Below are positions 51,272 to 59,515 of a stretch of 64,000 nucleotides of DNA, one piece after another. Origin of the DNA: Chryseobacterium balustinum (GTDB lineage Bacteria; Bacteroidota; Bacteroidia; Flavobacteriales; Weeksellaceae); the NCBI RefSeq assembly GCF_900168205.1, contig NZ_FUZE01000001.1:248001-312000 (forward strand). Direction: 5' to 3'. The stretch's first letter is position 1. Each line of letters begins with the position of its first letter. The notes under the pieces are model-generated. The model was not told where the DNA came from and searched no databases. It saw only the letters and a list, made by a program, of their open reading frames with translations. A program made the position numbers and the translations under genes.

Positions 51272-52519
51272 ATGAAATGGACAGAAGGAATAGATAAATT
51301 AGGTCTTGGGTTGTACTTTTTGCTTTGCTTATTTGCGATAGCCAATATTTACAGTGTAGATGAGGGTTTGGGTAAAAAACAATTGATCTTTTTTGGGATT
51401 TCAATTTTTGTAGGCTTAATTATTTTCTTCAGCAGAAGTAAGTTTTTCGAAAATATGTCGGGGATTATTTACATTGGCGGTGTTTTAATGCTTGCCGGCC
51501 TTCATGTTTTCGGAACAGAGATTCTCGGTCAGAAAAACTGGTATAAATTCGGAAGTTTTACCATGCAGCCCGTAGAATTTTCAAAGATTGGAACGGCTTT
51601 GATGTTGGCAAACTATGTTTCTGGAGCAGATTTCGATCTTAAAAATACAAAATCACTAATAACAGTAATGGCGATAATAGGAATTCCTGCGGTTGTTGTA
51701 CTATCAATTCCTGATGTGGGGTCGTTGCTCGTATTTACTGCGTTCTTTATTGCTTTATACAGAGAAGGTCTTTCCGGAAAATTATTTTTAATTGGAGGTC
51801 TTTTTGGAGTGGTATTTCTTATCGCAAATTATCTTAATGATCCATTGAAATGGAGTTTATGGTATTTCACAGTGTTTATTATTGTAATTGGTCTTTTATG
51901 GTTTTTATTTAATGCAGCCCTGCTCCGTAAAAATATATATACTCTTTTACCTGGAGTAGGAGTAGTTTTGTTATTGGCAGCATTGTCATTTATTTCACCT
52001 GTCATTTTCGAGAAACTACCAAAACACCAACAGGAGCGTGTCGAGGTTTTATATAAAGGGGAAAGAGAATTCCGGGATACTTCGGGATATAATTTGTTGT
52101 ATTCAAAAACGGCAATCGGATCCGGAGGAATGTTTGGTAAAGGATATCGTGAAGGCTCTGTAACCCAAGGGAAATTTGTTCCGGAGCAGGAAACCGATTA
52201 TATTTTCTGTACTGTTGGAGAAGAGTGGGGATTTGTAGGAAGTGCTGTTTTAGTTTTTGCTTACATGATTTTTATCGGACGAATATATTATCTCGCAGAA
52301 AAGCAGAAATCGGTATTTAACAGGGTTTTTGGCTATTGTTTTGCTTCCATCCTGTTGATGCACTTTTCTATCAATTTAGGCATGGTTATGGGGTTGTTTC
52401 CAACTGTTGGAATTCCGTTGCCGTACTTTAGTTACGGAGGAAGCTCGTTGCTTGCCTTTTCTATGATGACCTTTATTTTCTTTAAACTCAATTATGCAGA
52501 TAAAAACAGTTTGGTATAG
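51272..52519 (+). CDS. rodA: Rod shape-determining protein RodA (SEDS glycosyltransferase)
   Basis: A 415-residue SEDS protein with about 10 membrane segments. Family segments are GQKNWYKFGSFTMQPVEFSKIG, IPDVGSLLVFTAFF, a loop with QQERVEVLYKGE, ETDYIFCTVGEEWGFVGS, and GLFPTVGIPLPYFSYGGSSLLA at the end. RodA polymerises lipid II in partnership with PBP2, whose gene ends 3 bases upstream. It is the last gene of the rod-shape operon; a degenerate heptad array follows its stop. Confidence 0.97.
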   Translation: MKWTEGIDKLGLGLYFLLCLFAIANIYSVDEGLGKKQLIFFGISIFVGLIIFFSRSKFFENMSGIIYIGGVLMLAGLHVFGTEILGQKNWYKFGSFTMQPVEFSKIGTALMLANYVSGADFDLKNTKSLITVMAIIGIPAVVVLSIPDVGSLLVFTAFFIALYREGLSGKLFLIGGLFGVVFLIANYLNDPLKWSLWYFTVFIIVIGLLWFLFNAALLRKNIYTLLPGVGVVLLLAALSFISPVIFEKLPKHQQERVEVLYKGEREFRDTSGYNLLYSKTAIGSGGMFGKGYREGSVTQGKFVPEQETDYIFCTVGEEWGFVGSAVLVFAYMIFIGRIYYLAEKQKSVFNRVFGYCFASILLMHFSINLGMVMGLFPTVGIPLPYFSYGGSSLLAFSMMTFIFFKLNYADKNSLV

Positions 52520-52554
52520 AGCTGAAAGTCAGAAGTAGGATGATGGAAGTTTAC
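52520..52554. repeat. Degenerate heptad array after rodA
   Basis: Five consecutive 7-mers directly after the stop: AGCTGAA, AGTCAGA, AGTAGGA, TGATGGA, AGTTTAC. They share period and an A-G-rich pattern but are not identical. The rest of the gap to 52653 is AT-rich with no feature seen. Confidence 0.4.
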
Positions 52555-52653
52555 AATCATTCTTTACAGATAATATTTAAAATCTATTCAATCGCAAAAT
52601 CAGCGAAATAAAATTTCTACTAATTTTTCCATTAAATAAAATCATAAAAATTT

Positions 52654-53235
52654 ATGAGAGAAGCTTACGTTATTGATGATAATTTCGATAATATAAATTT
52701 TACAGAACAACCTTTAGAAGTTGGAGAATATGAGAATTGTACTTTCCAAAATTGTAATTTCGAATATGTAAATCTCTCTGAATTCAAATTTACCAACTGT
52801 GAATTTGTCGATTGTAATTTAAGCATGACCAAATTAGCGGGAACTGCTTTTCGGGACGTTATTTTTAAAGATTGTAAAATGTTCGGAATGCATTTTGATG
52901 ACTGTAATGAGTTTGGGATGTCTTTCAGGTTTGACGGATGTGCTTTGAATAATTCTGTTTTCTATAAAACGACTATTAAAAGAACCTTATTTAAAAACTC
53001 TAAACTGATTGAAGTAGATTTTGCTGAATGTGATCTGTCGAATTCTGTATTTTCCAACTGCGATTTTAGCGGAGCGACATTCGAAAGAACCAATTTGGAA
53101 AAAGCAGATTTAAGAACCTCATTCAATTATACCATTAATCCAGAATCTAATAAGCTTAAAAAGACCAAATTTTCACTTTCTGAAGTTCATGGGCTCTTAC
53201 GTCAATTTGATATAGAAATTGATAAAAATAGCTAA
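52654..53235 (+). CDS. Pentapeptide repeat protein
   Basis: A 193-residue protein made almost wholly of A(D/N)LXX-like repeats, visible as CTFQNCNFEYVNLSEFKFTN, CEFVDCNLSMTKLAGTAF, CDLSNSVFSNCDFSGATF and ERTNLEKADLRTS. This predicts a right-handed quadrilateral beta-helix, similar to McbG/Qnr-type proteins that mimic DNA in some cases. Many Cys lie at regular repeat positions. No signal peptide is visible, so it is cytoplasmic. Function is unknown; gyrase protection is possible but not shown. It is followed by a bidirectional terminator. Confidence 0.9.
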   Translation: MREAYVIDDNFDNINFTEQPLEVGEYENCTFQNCNFEYVNLSEFKFTNCEFVDCNLSMTKLAGTAFRDVIFKDCKMFGMHFDDCNEFGMSFRFDGCALNNSVFYKTTIKRTLFKNSKLIEVDFAECDLSNSVFSNCDFSGATFERTNLEKADLRTSFNYTINPESNKLKKTKFSLSEVHGLLRQFDIEIDKNS

Positions 53236-53330
53236 ATCTAAGGTTGAATTTTAGTAAAATATTCAAGACTTGAATTTTTTGGCAACTTTTGCTTTAAGGC
53301 AAAGTCCAGAAAACAATATAAAAAAAAATT

Positions 53331-53358
53331 AAAGCCATCAAATCTGATGGCTTTATTT
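53331..53358. terminator. Bidirectional terminator between pentapeptide and NlpC/P60 genes
   Basis: AAAGCCATCA pairs with TGATGGCTTT around a 4-base loop, between convergent genes. Confidence 0.8.
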
Positions 53359-53378
53359 ATATAATCAATTATTTAAGA

Positions 53379-54068
53379 CTAAAAATTAGTAGAGGCTAAG
53401 TTGTTGTAATTATCTCCGTTTTCATTGATTACTCTTTTTGCAAACCTGTATTTTGGTCCCCAATAAGAATCATTCAATGATGAGATCATTACTCCTTTTG
53501 ATGTTGCTGCGTGAATAAATTTTATTTCACCTTCTTCAGTTACACTTTCTACAATTCCTACGTGAGAAATTCTTTTTCCGTGAGAGAAGAAAATTAAATC
53601 TCCTTTCTGAAGGTTTTCTTTATCGATCGCTTCTCCTTCCTGAGATTGAGATGCTGCCACTCTTGGTAGAGTAAGGCCTGCTGCAGCTCCGAATACTGAT
53701 AAAACAAATGCTGAACAATCGATTCCTTTTCTTGTCATTCCTCCGTATCTGTAAGGAGTTCCAAGATAAGTTTGAGCTTCTGTTAAGATATTATCAATGG
53801 TCTTATTATGTTTGATCGCTTTTGCGATTTCAGAATTTTTTAAAGAATTTTTAGCGTTTGAGAGTGCCACTGCTTTTTCAGAGATGAAAGAGTTGATTAA
53901 CAACTTTTTATCATTCTCCATCTTAGTATCTATTGCAGCAAGTTTGGCATCTGTTTTGTATTCTTTAGTGTAAGTTGCCGGTTTTGAAACCACGTAATTG
54001 GTTACGCATGATTGTAGTGATATTGTTGAAACAAAAGCAACTAAATAAAACAAAACTCTTTTCTTCAT
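53379..54068 (-). CDS. NlpC/P60 family lipoprotein peptidase
   Basis: A 229-residue lipoprotein with lipobox SLQSC (Cys21). A helical linker (about 40-95) leads to a C40 peptidase domain with YLGTPYRYGGMTRKGIDCSAFV (Cys118), ISHVGIVES (His169) and IHAATSKGV (His186) as the third polar residue, the standard NlpC/P60 triad. It cuts peptidoglycan stem peptides from the periplasmic side, probably anchored to the outer membrane, similar in layout to Spr/MepS. It is a single gene with its own promoter. Confidence 0.93.
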   Translation of the reverse strand: MKKRVLFYLVAFVSTISLQSCVTNYVVSKPATYTKEYKTDAKLAAIDTKMENDKKLLINSFISEKAVALSNAKNSLKNSEIAKAIKHNKTIDNILTEAQTYLGTPYRYGGMTRKGIDCSAFVLSVFGAAAGLTLPRVAASQSQEGEAIDKENLQKGDLIFFSHGKRISHVGIVESVTEEGEIKFIHAATSKGVMISSLNDSYWGPKYRFAKRVINENGDNYNNLASTNF

Positions 54069-54118
54069 ATTTTTTAATTTCCGGTTGAAAAAGAAATATT
54101 TATTTCTCTAAAGCCTTA

Positions 54119-54126
54119 CAAAAGTA
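54119..54126 (-). promoter_or_regulatory. Putative -7 box (TACTTTTG) of the NlpC/P60 gene
   Basis: TACTTTTG on the minus strand fits TAnnTTTG, 50 bases before the ATG at 54068. Confidence 0.45.
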
Positions 54127-54352
54127 GAGATTCTTGCTAAGGCGACCTCAGTATGATTATTATCAGGTTCTTGATTTAACACATTTTAACATCTTGCTTG
54201 AGTATGTTAAAGAAAAAATAGCTGTAATGCGCCTGTTTTAGTGATTGAGTGTTTTTTTTTATTAAGATTTTTTAACAAAATAGATTCACTTTCCTTTATT
54301 CATCGGAGTTTATTATTTCTTTGATTTCTTAAAAACAGTATTAAAAAATTAT

Positions 54353-54381
54353 AAAAAAAGTTCCCCGGAAAACCGGAGAAC
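54353..54381 (-). terminator. Terminator of glnN
   Basis: GTTCTCCGG and CCGGGGAAC pair (one G-T pair) around TTTT, followed on the minus strand by seven T's, 27 bases after the stop. Confidence 0.85.
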
Positions 54382-54407
54382 CTCACTAATATGGAACTTT
54401 ACAGATG

Positions 54408-56603
54408 TTATCTTGTAAATAACATTTCTCTATATTTAGTCATTGGCCAAAGCTCATCATCCACCATCATTTCAAGATCATCAGAAGCATCTCTGATAAT
54501 ATCAAATAGAGGTTTTACTTTGTTGCAGTAATCTTCTGCCTGCGTCTGACTTTCTGTTACAGCTTTTGCTGCTTCTCTTGCTTTAATCAAATCTTCAACG
54601 CCTAATTTAATTTTAGAAACATTTTCAGAGATGTTGGTAATCAAGCTCATTTGCTCTTTAGCCAAAGTTTTGAATTCTTTATCTCCGAAGATTTCTTTAA
54701 GACCTTTTACGTTCTCAATCAATCTGTTTTGATAATTTAAAGCGGAAGGAATAATGTGGTTTCTTGCGATATCACTCAATACTCTTGCTTCAATATCAAT
54801 TACGGTAGAATATTTTTCTAATTTGATCTCGTTTCTTGCTTCAACTTCTCTGTGGTTGAAAATTCCTATTTCTTCGTAAAGGTCAACAAACTTCTGATTC
54901 ATTTCCTGCTTCAAAGCTTCAGGCGTTGTTTTCCAGTTGTTTAATCCTCTTTTTTCAGCTTCTATAGCCCAGTCTTCAGAATATCCGTCACCTTCAAACA
55001 TAATGTTTTTACACTGCTTGATGTATTCTCTTAAAACATTGAAAATTGCTTCGTCTTTTTTAAGACCTGTTTCAATTAAAGCATCAACTTCTATTTTAAA
55101 GTCGTTTAATTGTTTAGCAGCGATCGTATTCATTACGGTCATAGACTCTGCGCAGTTTGCAGAAGAACCTACTGCTCTGATTTCGAATTTATTTCCTGTA
55201 AATGCAAATGGAGAAGTTCTGTTTCTGTCTGTGTTGTCCAACAGAATTTCAGGAATTTTTCCAACAACATTTAATTTTAAATCTGTTTTTTCATCCGGAG
55301 AAAGTTTTCCTTCAGTTACTTTTTCAAGCTCTTCCAAAACTCTGAACAATTGACTTCCGATAAATACAGAAATAATTGCTGGTGGAGCTTCGTTTGCACC
55401 CAATCTGTGGTCGTTGCTTGCAGAAGCAATACTTGCTCTCAAAAGATCCGCATATTCATGTACCGCTTTAATAGCATTTACGAAGAATGTTAAGAACTGT
55501 AAGTTTTTCTTAGGATTTTTTCCTGGGCTCAAAAGGTTTTCACCTGTATCAGTTGCCAAAGACCAGTTGTTGTGCTTTCCGCTTCCGTTTACTCCTGCGA
55601 ATGGTTTTTCGTGGAATAAGATGTGGAAATGGTGTCTGTGAGCAATTCTTGCCATAACATCCATCAACAAAGAGTTGTGGTCAACCGCAACGTTTACTTC
55701 TTCAAACATTGGAGCTAGCTCAAATTGGTTTGGAGCTACTTCGTTGTGTCTTGTAGTAACCGGAATTCCCAATTTCATACATTCGATTTCCAACTCTTTC
55801 ATGAAGTTCATTACTCTTGTAGGGATAGAACCGAAATAATGGTCATCTAATTGTTGTCCTTTTGCAGGAGAATGTCCTAGTAAAGTTTTACCTGTTAAAA
55901 CTAAATCCGGACGAGATTGATACAATGCTGAATCAACTAAGAAATATTCTTGCTCCCAACCTAAAGTAGGAGTTACTTTTGTTACATTTTTGTCAAAATA
56001 CTGCATTACGTTGGTTGCAGCCTCGTCTACAGCGTTCAAAGCTCTTAATAAAGGTGCTTTGTAATCTAATGTTTCTCCTGTGTAAGAGATGAAAATAGAA
56101 GGAATACATAAAGTAGTTCCCATGATAAATGCCGGAGATGTAGGATCCCAAGCTGTATAACCTCTTGCTTCAAAAGTGTTTCTGATACCACCATTCGGGA
56201 AAGAAGATGCATCTGGCTCTTGCTGAATCAATAAGTTTCCGCTGAATCTTTCAATAGCTCTTCCGCCTTCAATTGGAGTGAAGAAAGAATCGTGCTTTTC
56301 TGCTGTTGTACCTGTTAATGGCTGAAACCAGTGAGTGTAGTGGGTAACACCTTTGCTCATTGCCCAGTCTTTCATTGCTACGGCAACTTGATCAGCTATT
56401 AATCTCTGGATTTTTGTTCCTTTTTTAATAGCATCCATAATAGATTGGAATGCTTCTTTTGTTAAATATTCTCTCATTGTGTTTTCAGAGAATACGTTTT
56501 CACAAAATAATTCTGATAATTTAGCAGGGATTTCTACTGAGTTATCTTTTCTAAAGTCCTTAAAAGGTAAAGTTTCTAATGCTTTGAATCTTAAAGTTGA
56601 CAT
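54408..56603 (-). CDS. glnN: Glutamine synthetase type III
   Basis: A 731-residue GSIII, the large form typical of Bacteroidota, forming glutamine from glutamate, ammonia and ATP. The N-terminal FSENTMREYL is followed by GTTAEKHDSFFTP, the active-site segments GWEQEYFLVD, TRHNEVAPNQFELAP, and FHILFHEKPFAGVNGSGKHNNWSL, plus NRTSPFAFTGNKFEIRAVGSS. The C-terminal third is the extra helical region unique to type III. It has its own promoter and terminator. No P-II or transport gene is adjacent. Confidence 0.97.
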   Translation of the reverse strand: MSTLRFKALETLPFKDFRKDNSVEIPAKLSELFCENVFSENTMREYLTKEAFQSIMDAIKKGTKIQRLIADQVAVAMKDWAMSKGVTHYTHWFQPLTGTTAEKHDSFFTPIEGGRAIERFSGNLLIQQEPDASSFPNGGIRNTFEARGYTAWDPTSPAFIMGTTLCIPSIFISYTGETLDYKAPLLRALNAVDEAATNVMQYFDKNVTKVTPTLGWEQEYFLVDSALYQSRPDLVLTGKTLLGHSPAKGQQLDDHYFGSIPTRVMNFMKELEIECMKLGIPVTTRHNEVAPNQFELAPMFEEVNVAVDHNSLLMDVMARIAHRHHFHILFHEKPFAGVNGSGKHNNWSLATDTGENLLSPGKNPKKNLQFLTFFVNAIKAVHEYADLLRASIASASNDHRLGANEAPPAIISVFIGSQLFRVLEELEKVTEGKLSPDEKTDLKLNVVGKIPEILLDNTDRNRTSPFAFTGNKFEIRAVGSSANCAESMTVMNTIAAKQLNDFKIEVDALIETGLKKDEAIFNVLREYIKQCKNIMFEGDGYSEDWAIEAEKRGLNNWKTTPEALKQEMNQKFVDLYEEIGIFNHREVEARNEIKLEKYSTVIDIEARVLSDIARNHIIPSALNYQNRLIENVKGLKEIFGDKEFKTLAKEQMSLITNISENVSKIKLGVEDLIKAREAAKAVTESQTQAEDYCNKVKPLFDIIRDASDDLEMMVDDELWPMTKYREMLFTR

Positions 56604-56625
56604 AATTGGGTTTGGTTTTGCAGTG

Positions 56626-56633
56626 CAAATTTA
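56626..56633 (-). promoter_or_regulatory. Putative -7 box (TAAATTTG) of glnN
   Basis: TAAATTTG on the minus strand, 22 bases before the glnN ATG. Confidence 0.5.
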
Positions 56634-56797
56634 CAAAAAAAATGATTCAAAAATAAAACACCCCTGTAATTTTTCAGTATTTATATGTTTTGGTGGTTTA
56701 AATGTTGGGTATCCCTATGTTTAATGGGGGGCTTGTTTGTGTTTTGGTTAAATTTATTATTCTTTTTAAAATAAAATCTGATGAAGCTAGAATTTCT

Positions 56798-56805
56798 TAT
56801 TTTTG
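56798..56805 (+). promoter_or_regulatory. Putative -7 box (TATTTTTG) of the MORN/YwqK-type gene
   Basis: TATTTTTG, 16 bases before the ATG at 56822. Confidence 0.5.
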
Positions 56806-56821
56806 AGTAAATCCAAATCAA

Positions 56822-59323
56822 ATGATTAAAAGAATTGTTCTTATTACAGCTTTTTTATTTTCCCAAATACTACTTTCTCAAAAGTCAGAATTTGTTTATT
56901 ATGACAAAGACTGGAAGGTAACGTCAAAGTCAGACGCTTCTTATTATAGACTAATGCCAATGAAGGAATTGGGTGAATTGGTTTTGCTCCAGGATTTTTA
57001 TATAAACGGAACTCCGCAGTTTGAAGGATATGCTTTTAAGAAAGATGAAAATGCTTACGTAGGAGATATTGTTTGGTATGACGTAAACGGAAATGATGAT
57101 AATTTTCGTCAATATCGAAATGATACAAAAAACCTTACCTTATTATATTATTATCCAAATGGGAAGATTAGAAAAAAAGTTCAGTATAAGAATGGAGTAA
57201 AACACGGCGAGACTATAATTTATAGTACTGACGGAACGGTTTTAATGAAAGGACTTTTTGAAAAAGGTAAACCAATCAGCGGAAGTTTTGAAAAAGTAAA
57301 AAATAGTGACAATTACGACTATAACGCAAAAGTTGAAGAAGTTTCTATGTCTGAAGGTGAATCACAAAATAGAACGGAAATCTTGGCTGTTCCGCCGCCG
57401 CCGATTCCAGAAACGGTTGGAGTTGAACCACAAACTGTAGAGCTTTTGGCGCCAATGGATGATGAGGGGAATTCTTCAAAAAAGACCAAAAACAGAAAGA
57501 CCGTTACCGAAAAAATATTTTGGAAAGATTCAAAACAGATTGCTCAGGAAATAGTTTATGAAATCAGTTCGTATGGTTTTAAACCTATCGGGCAGAAAAA
57601 TTATGACAGATCGGGGAAATTAATCCAGTCATTAACTGAAAATCATTTTGAAAAATACGGAAGCGGTATTGCAAACGGAATTGAATATTTATATTATCTC
57701 CATAATAATTTCGCAACGGGTGTAAAATCTATTTCAAAATTCATTAACGGAGAAAAATCAGGAAAGCAGATTTTGTATTTCCCAAAAGAAGGTATTTCTC
57801 ACGAAACGAATTATAATAAAGGCTTAAAAGACGGTGAAGAAATAGAGTATTCTGAAAATGGGACGTTAAAAAATAGACGTATATATAAAGAGGGAGATTC
57901 TTTTAATGGAAATTTTGATGAACGTATCGGAAATATGTATGTTAATTTAAATTACGCAAATGGTATAAAAGAAGGAGAAGCGATTGCAAAAAATGAAGAT
58001 CAGCAAATTATAGCCAAAGGGATTTATAAAAACGGAAAACCTTACAATGGAACTTTTGTTGTAGGGTTAAATGATCGATCCGATGATTTTGAATTGATAA
58101 ATGTAGAAAATTTCAAAAAGACTGGATTGCAGAAAGTTTTCAGTTACAGATTAGAAAATTTACAAAAAACCTACACTGTTCAAAACGAAAAACTGGATGG
58201 AATGACCACTTTTTATGATGATGGGAAGATTATAGGAACTTTAGAATATAAAAATAACGAGCCCTACAACGGAACCTTAATTGGTGACGATAAAACGTCA
58301 GTTTTCAAAAACGGAAAACTTATTGAAGAGATATTTTTTGAAGATCATTATAATAAGGACAATATTAAAAAGCAAAAATTCTACGAAAACGGAATTCTTG
58401 TAAAGGTTAAAGATTATTCTTTTGCAATTTCAGAAAAACCGCAAGATTCTTACGAAGGTATTTTTAAAAATGGAAAACCTTTTTCCGGATATTTTGAAAC
58501 CGAATATAGTCATGATTTTAAGCAGATTGATTATTTTGAAAATGGAATTCTAAAATTTCAATATTCGAATGATTATCTAAAAAATATGGATAATTACAGA
58601 CATCAATATTATGATATCAAGTCGGCTTACAAAGACGGAAAAATATTTGATGGTGCTGAGTATCTTTTAAACGACAAGCAATTTATTACCAGATATTGGA
58701 AAAACGGAATTTTAAAAAGCTTTGATTGGGATTTGTTTGCGATGCATTATTTTAACAGGATTCATTTTGAACTGAAAAATAATATTATTGAAATCAATGA
58801 TATGCAAGGCAAGAAATCTGCGGTGGTTACAATTGATATTTCTAAAAACGGTTTCAATAAAAAGCTTTCCATCGATGGTAAAGTGATTGATGATACAAGA
58901 AAAAAATATCTGGAATCGAAATACAGTGAGACGGTTATTCTTTATTATGAAGAAAATAATAAAATCATTTCTAAAAAGATAAATATACAAGACGAAGCAA
59001 TCGAGCCGAGCGAAGGTGTTGAATTGTTTTATAAAGTGTATGATGTTGTTGCTGAGTTTCCTACGGTTCAGGAAGTATTTAATAATCTGGCGGATAAATT
59101 CACAAGTAATAAATTCGTTGAAGAGACCGATGAAAATCTAATTGTTGCGGGCGTTCAAATCGATTCTGAAGGAAAACCTAAAGATGGGGTTTTAATAACT
59201 CCGACTCAAAATAATACGTACACGCTGCAATTATATATCAACAGGAAATTAATGAAAACCCTAGAGAATGTTAGTTTTAATAAGGTAAAAGAAGAAGCAA
59301 GGAGGCTTGGAATAATAGATTAA
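56822..59323 (+). CDS. Large exported MORN/YwqK-type repeat protein
   Basis: An 833-residue exported protein with signal peptide MIKRIVLITAFLFSQILLSQ. It contains many short repeats of the pattern YxNGxxxGxxxxYxxxGxx, for example YYPNGKIRKKVQYKNGVKHGE, YFPKEGISHETNYNKGLKDGEE and FFENG/IYKNGKPYNGTF. These match MORN-like repeats of the YwqK family, which is sometimes listed as an antitoxin although the evidence for that is weak. A Pro-rich stretch (AVPPPPIPETVG, about 190-205) separates the first repeats from the rest. The repeats fade after residue 600. A surface or periplasmic scaffold is likely; the function is unknown. Confidence 0.78.
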   Translation: MIKRIVLITAFLFSQILLSQKSEFVYYDKDWKVTSKSDASYYRLMPMKELGELVLLQDFYINGTPQFEGYAFKKDENAYVGDIVWYDVNGNDDNFRQYRNDTKNLTLLYYYPNGKIRKKVQYKNGVKHGETIIYSTDGTVLMKGLFEKGKPISGSFEKVKNSDNYDYNAKVEEVSMSEGESQNRTEILAVPPPPIPETVGVEPQTVELLAPMDDEGNSSKKTKNRKTVTEKIFWKDSKQIAQEIVYEISSYGFKPIGQKNYDRSGKLIQSLTENHFEKYGSGIANGIEYLYYLHNNFATGVKSISKFINGEKSGKQILYFPKEGISHETNYNKGLKDGEEIEYSENGTLKNRRIYKEGDSFNGNFDERIGNMYVNLNYANGIKEGEAIAKNEDQQIIAKGIYKNGKPYNGTFVVGLNDRSDDFELINVENFKKTGLQKVFSYRLENLQKTYTVQNEKLDGMTTFYDDGKIIGTLEYKNNEPYNGTLIGDDKTSVFKNGKLIEEIFFEDHYNKDNIKKQKFYENGILVKVKDYSFAISEKPQDSYEGIFKNGKPFSGYFETEYSHDFKQIDYFENGILKFQYSNDYLKNMDNYRHQYYDIKSAYKDGKIFDGAEYLLNDKQFITRYWKNGILKSFDWDLFAMHYFNRIHFELKNNIIEINDMQGKKSAVVTIDISKNGFNKKLSIDGKVIDDTRKKYLESKYSETVILYYEENNKIISKKINIQDEAIEPSEGVELFYKVYDVVAEFPTVQEVFNNLADKFTSNKFVEETDENLIVAGVQIDSEGKPKDGVLITPTQNNTYTLQLYINRKLMKTLENVSFNKVKEEARRLGIID

Positions 59324-59515
59324 AATATTATTTCTAATATGAAGAAAACTTATTCTCAATTTCTTTCAGAATAGAAGGGTAAATCTTAACTTTAAAAAAC
59401 TTTTAATCAACAATTAAGATTCTGTATTGAGTATTTAATCTATTGATTTTTAACACTTTAATTTATTAAAAATAATTTACGTAACTTAGAAGACTTTTTA
59501 TAAAAATTTTAATAT

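Larger units (their letters stand above)
54069..54407. other. Intergenic region of 339 bases between NlpC/P60 gene and glnN
   Basis: It holds the NlpC/P60 promoter (-7 box 54119-54126) and the glnN terminator (54353-54381). The middle (about 54130-54340) is AT-rich with short direct-repeat-like strings around TTAACA, and shows no reading frame, hairpin or RNA feature I can support. Confidence 0.6.

Noticed and set aside
54130..54340. Small RNA or origin in the 339-base gap
   Set aside because: AT-rich, but no DnaA-box cluster, hairpin plus promoter pair, or reading frame could be supported.
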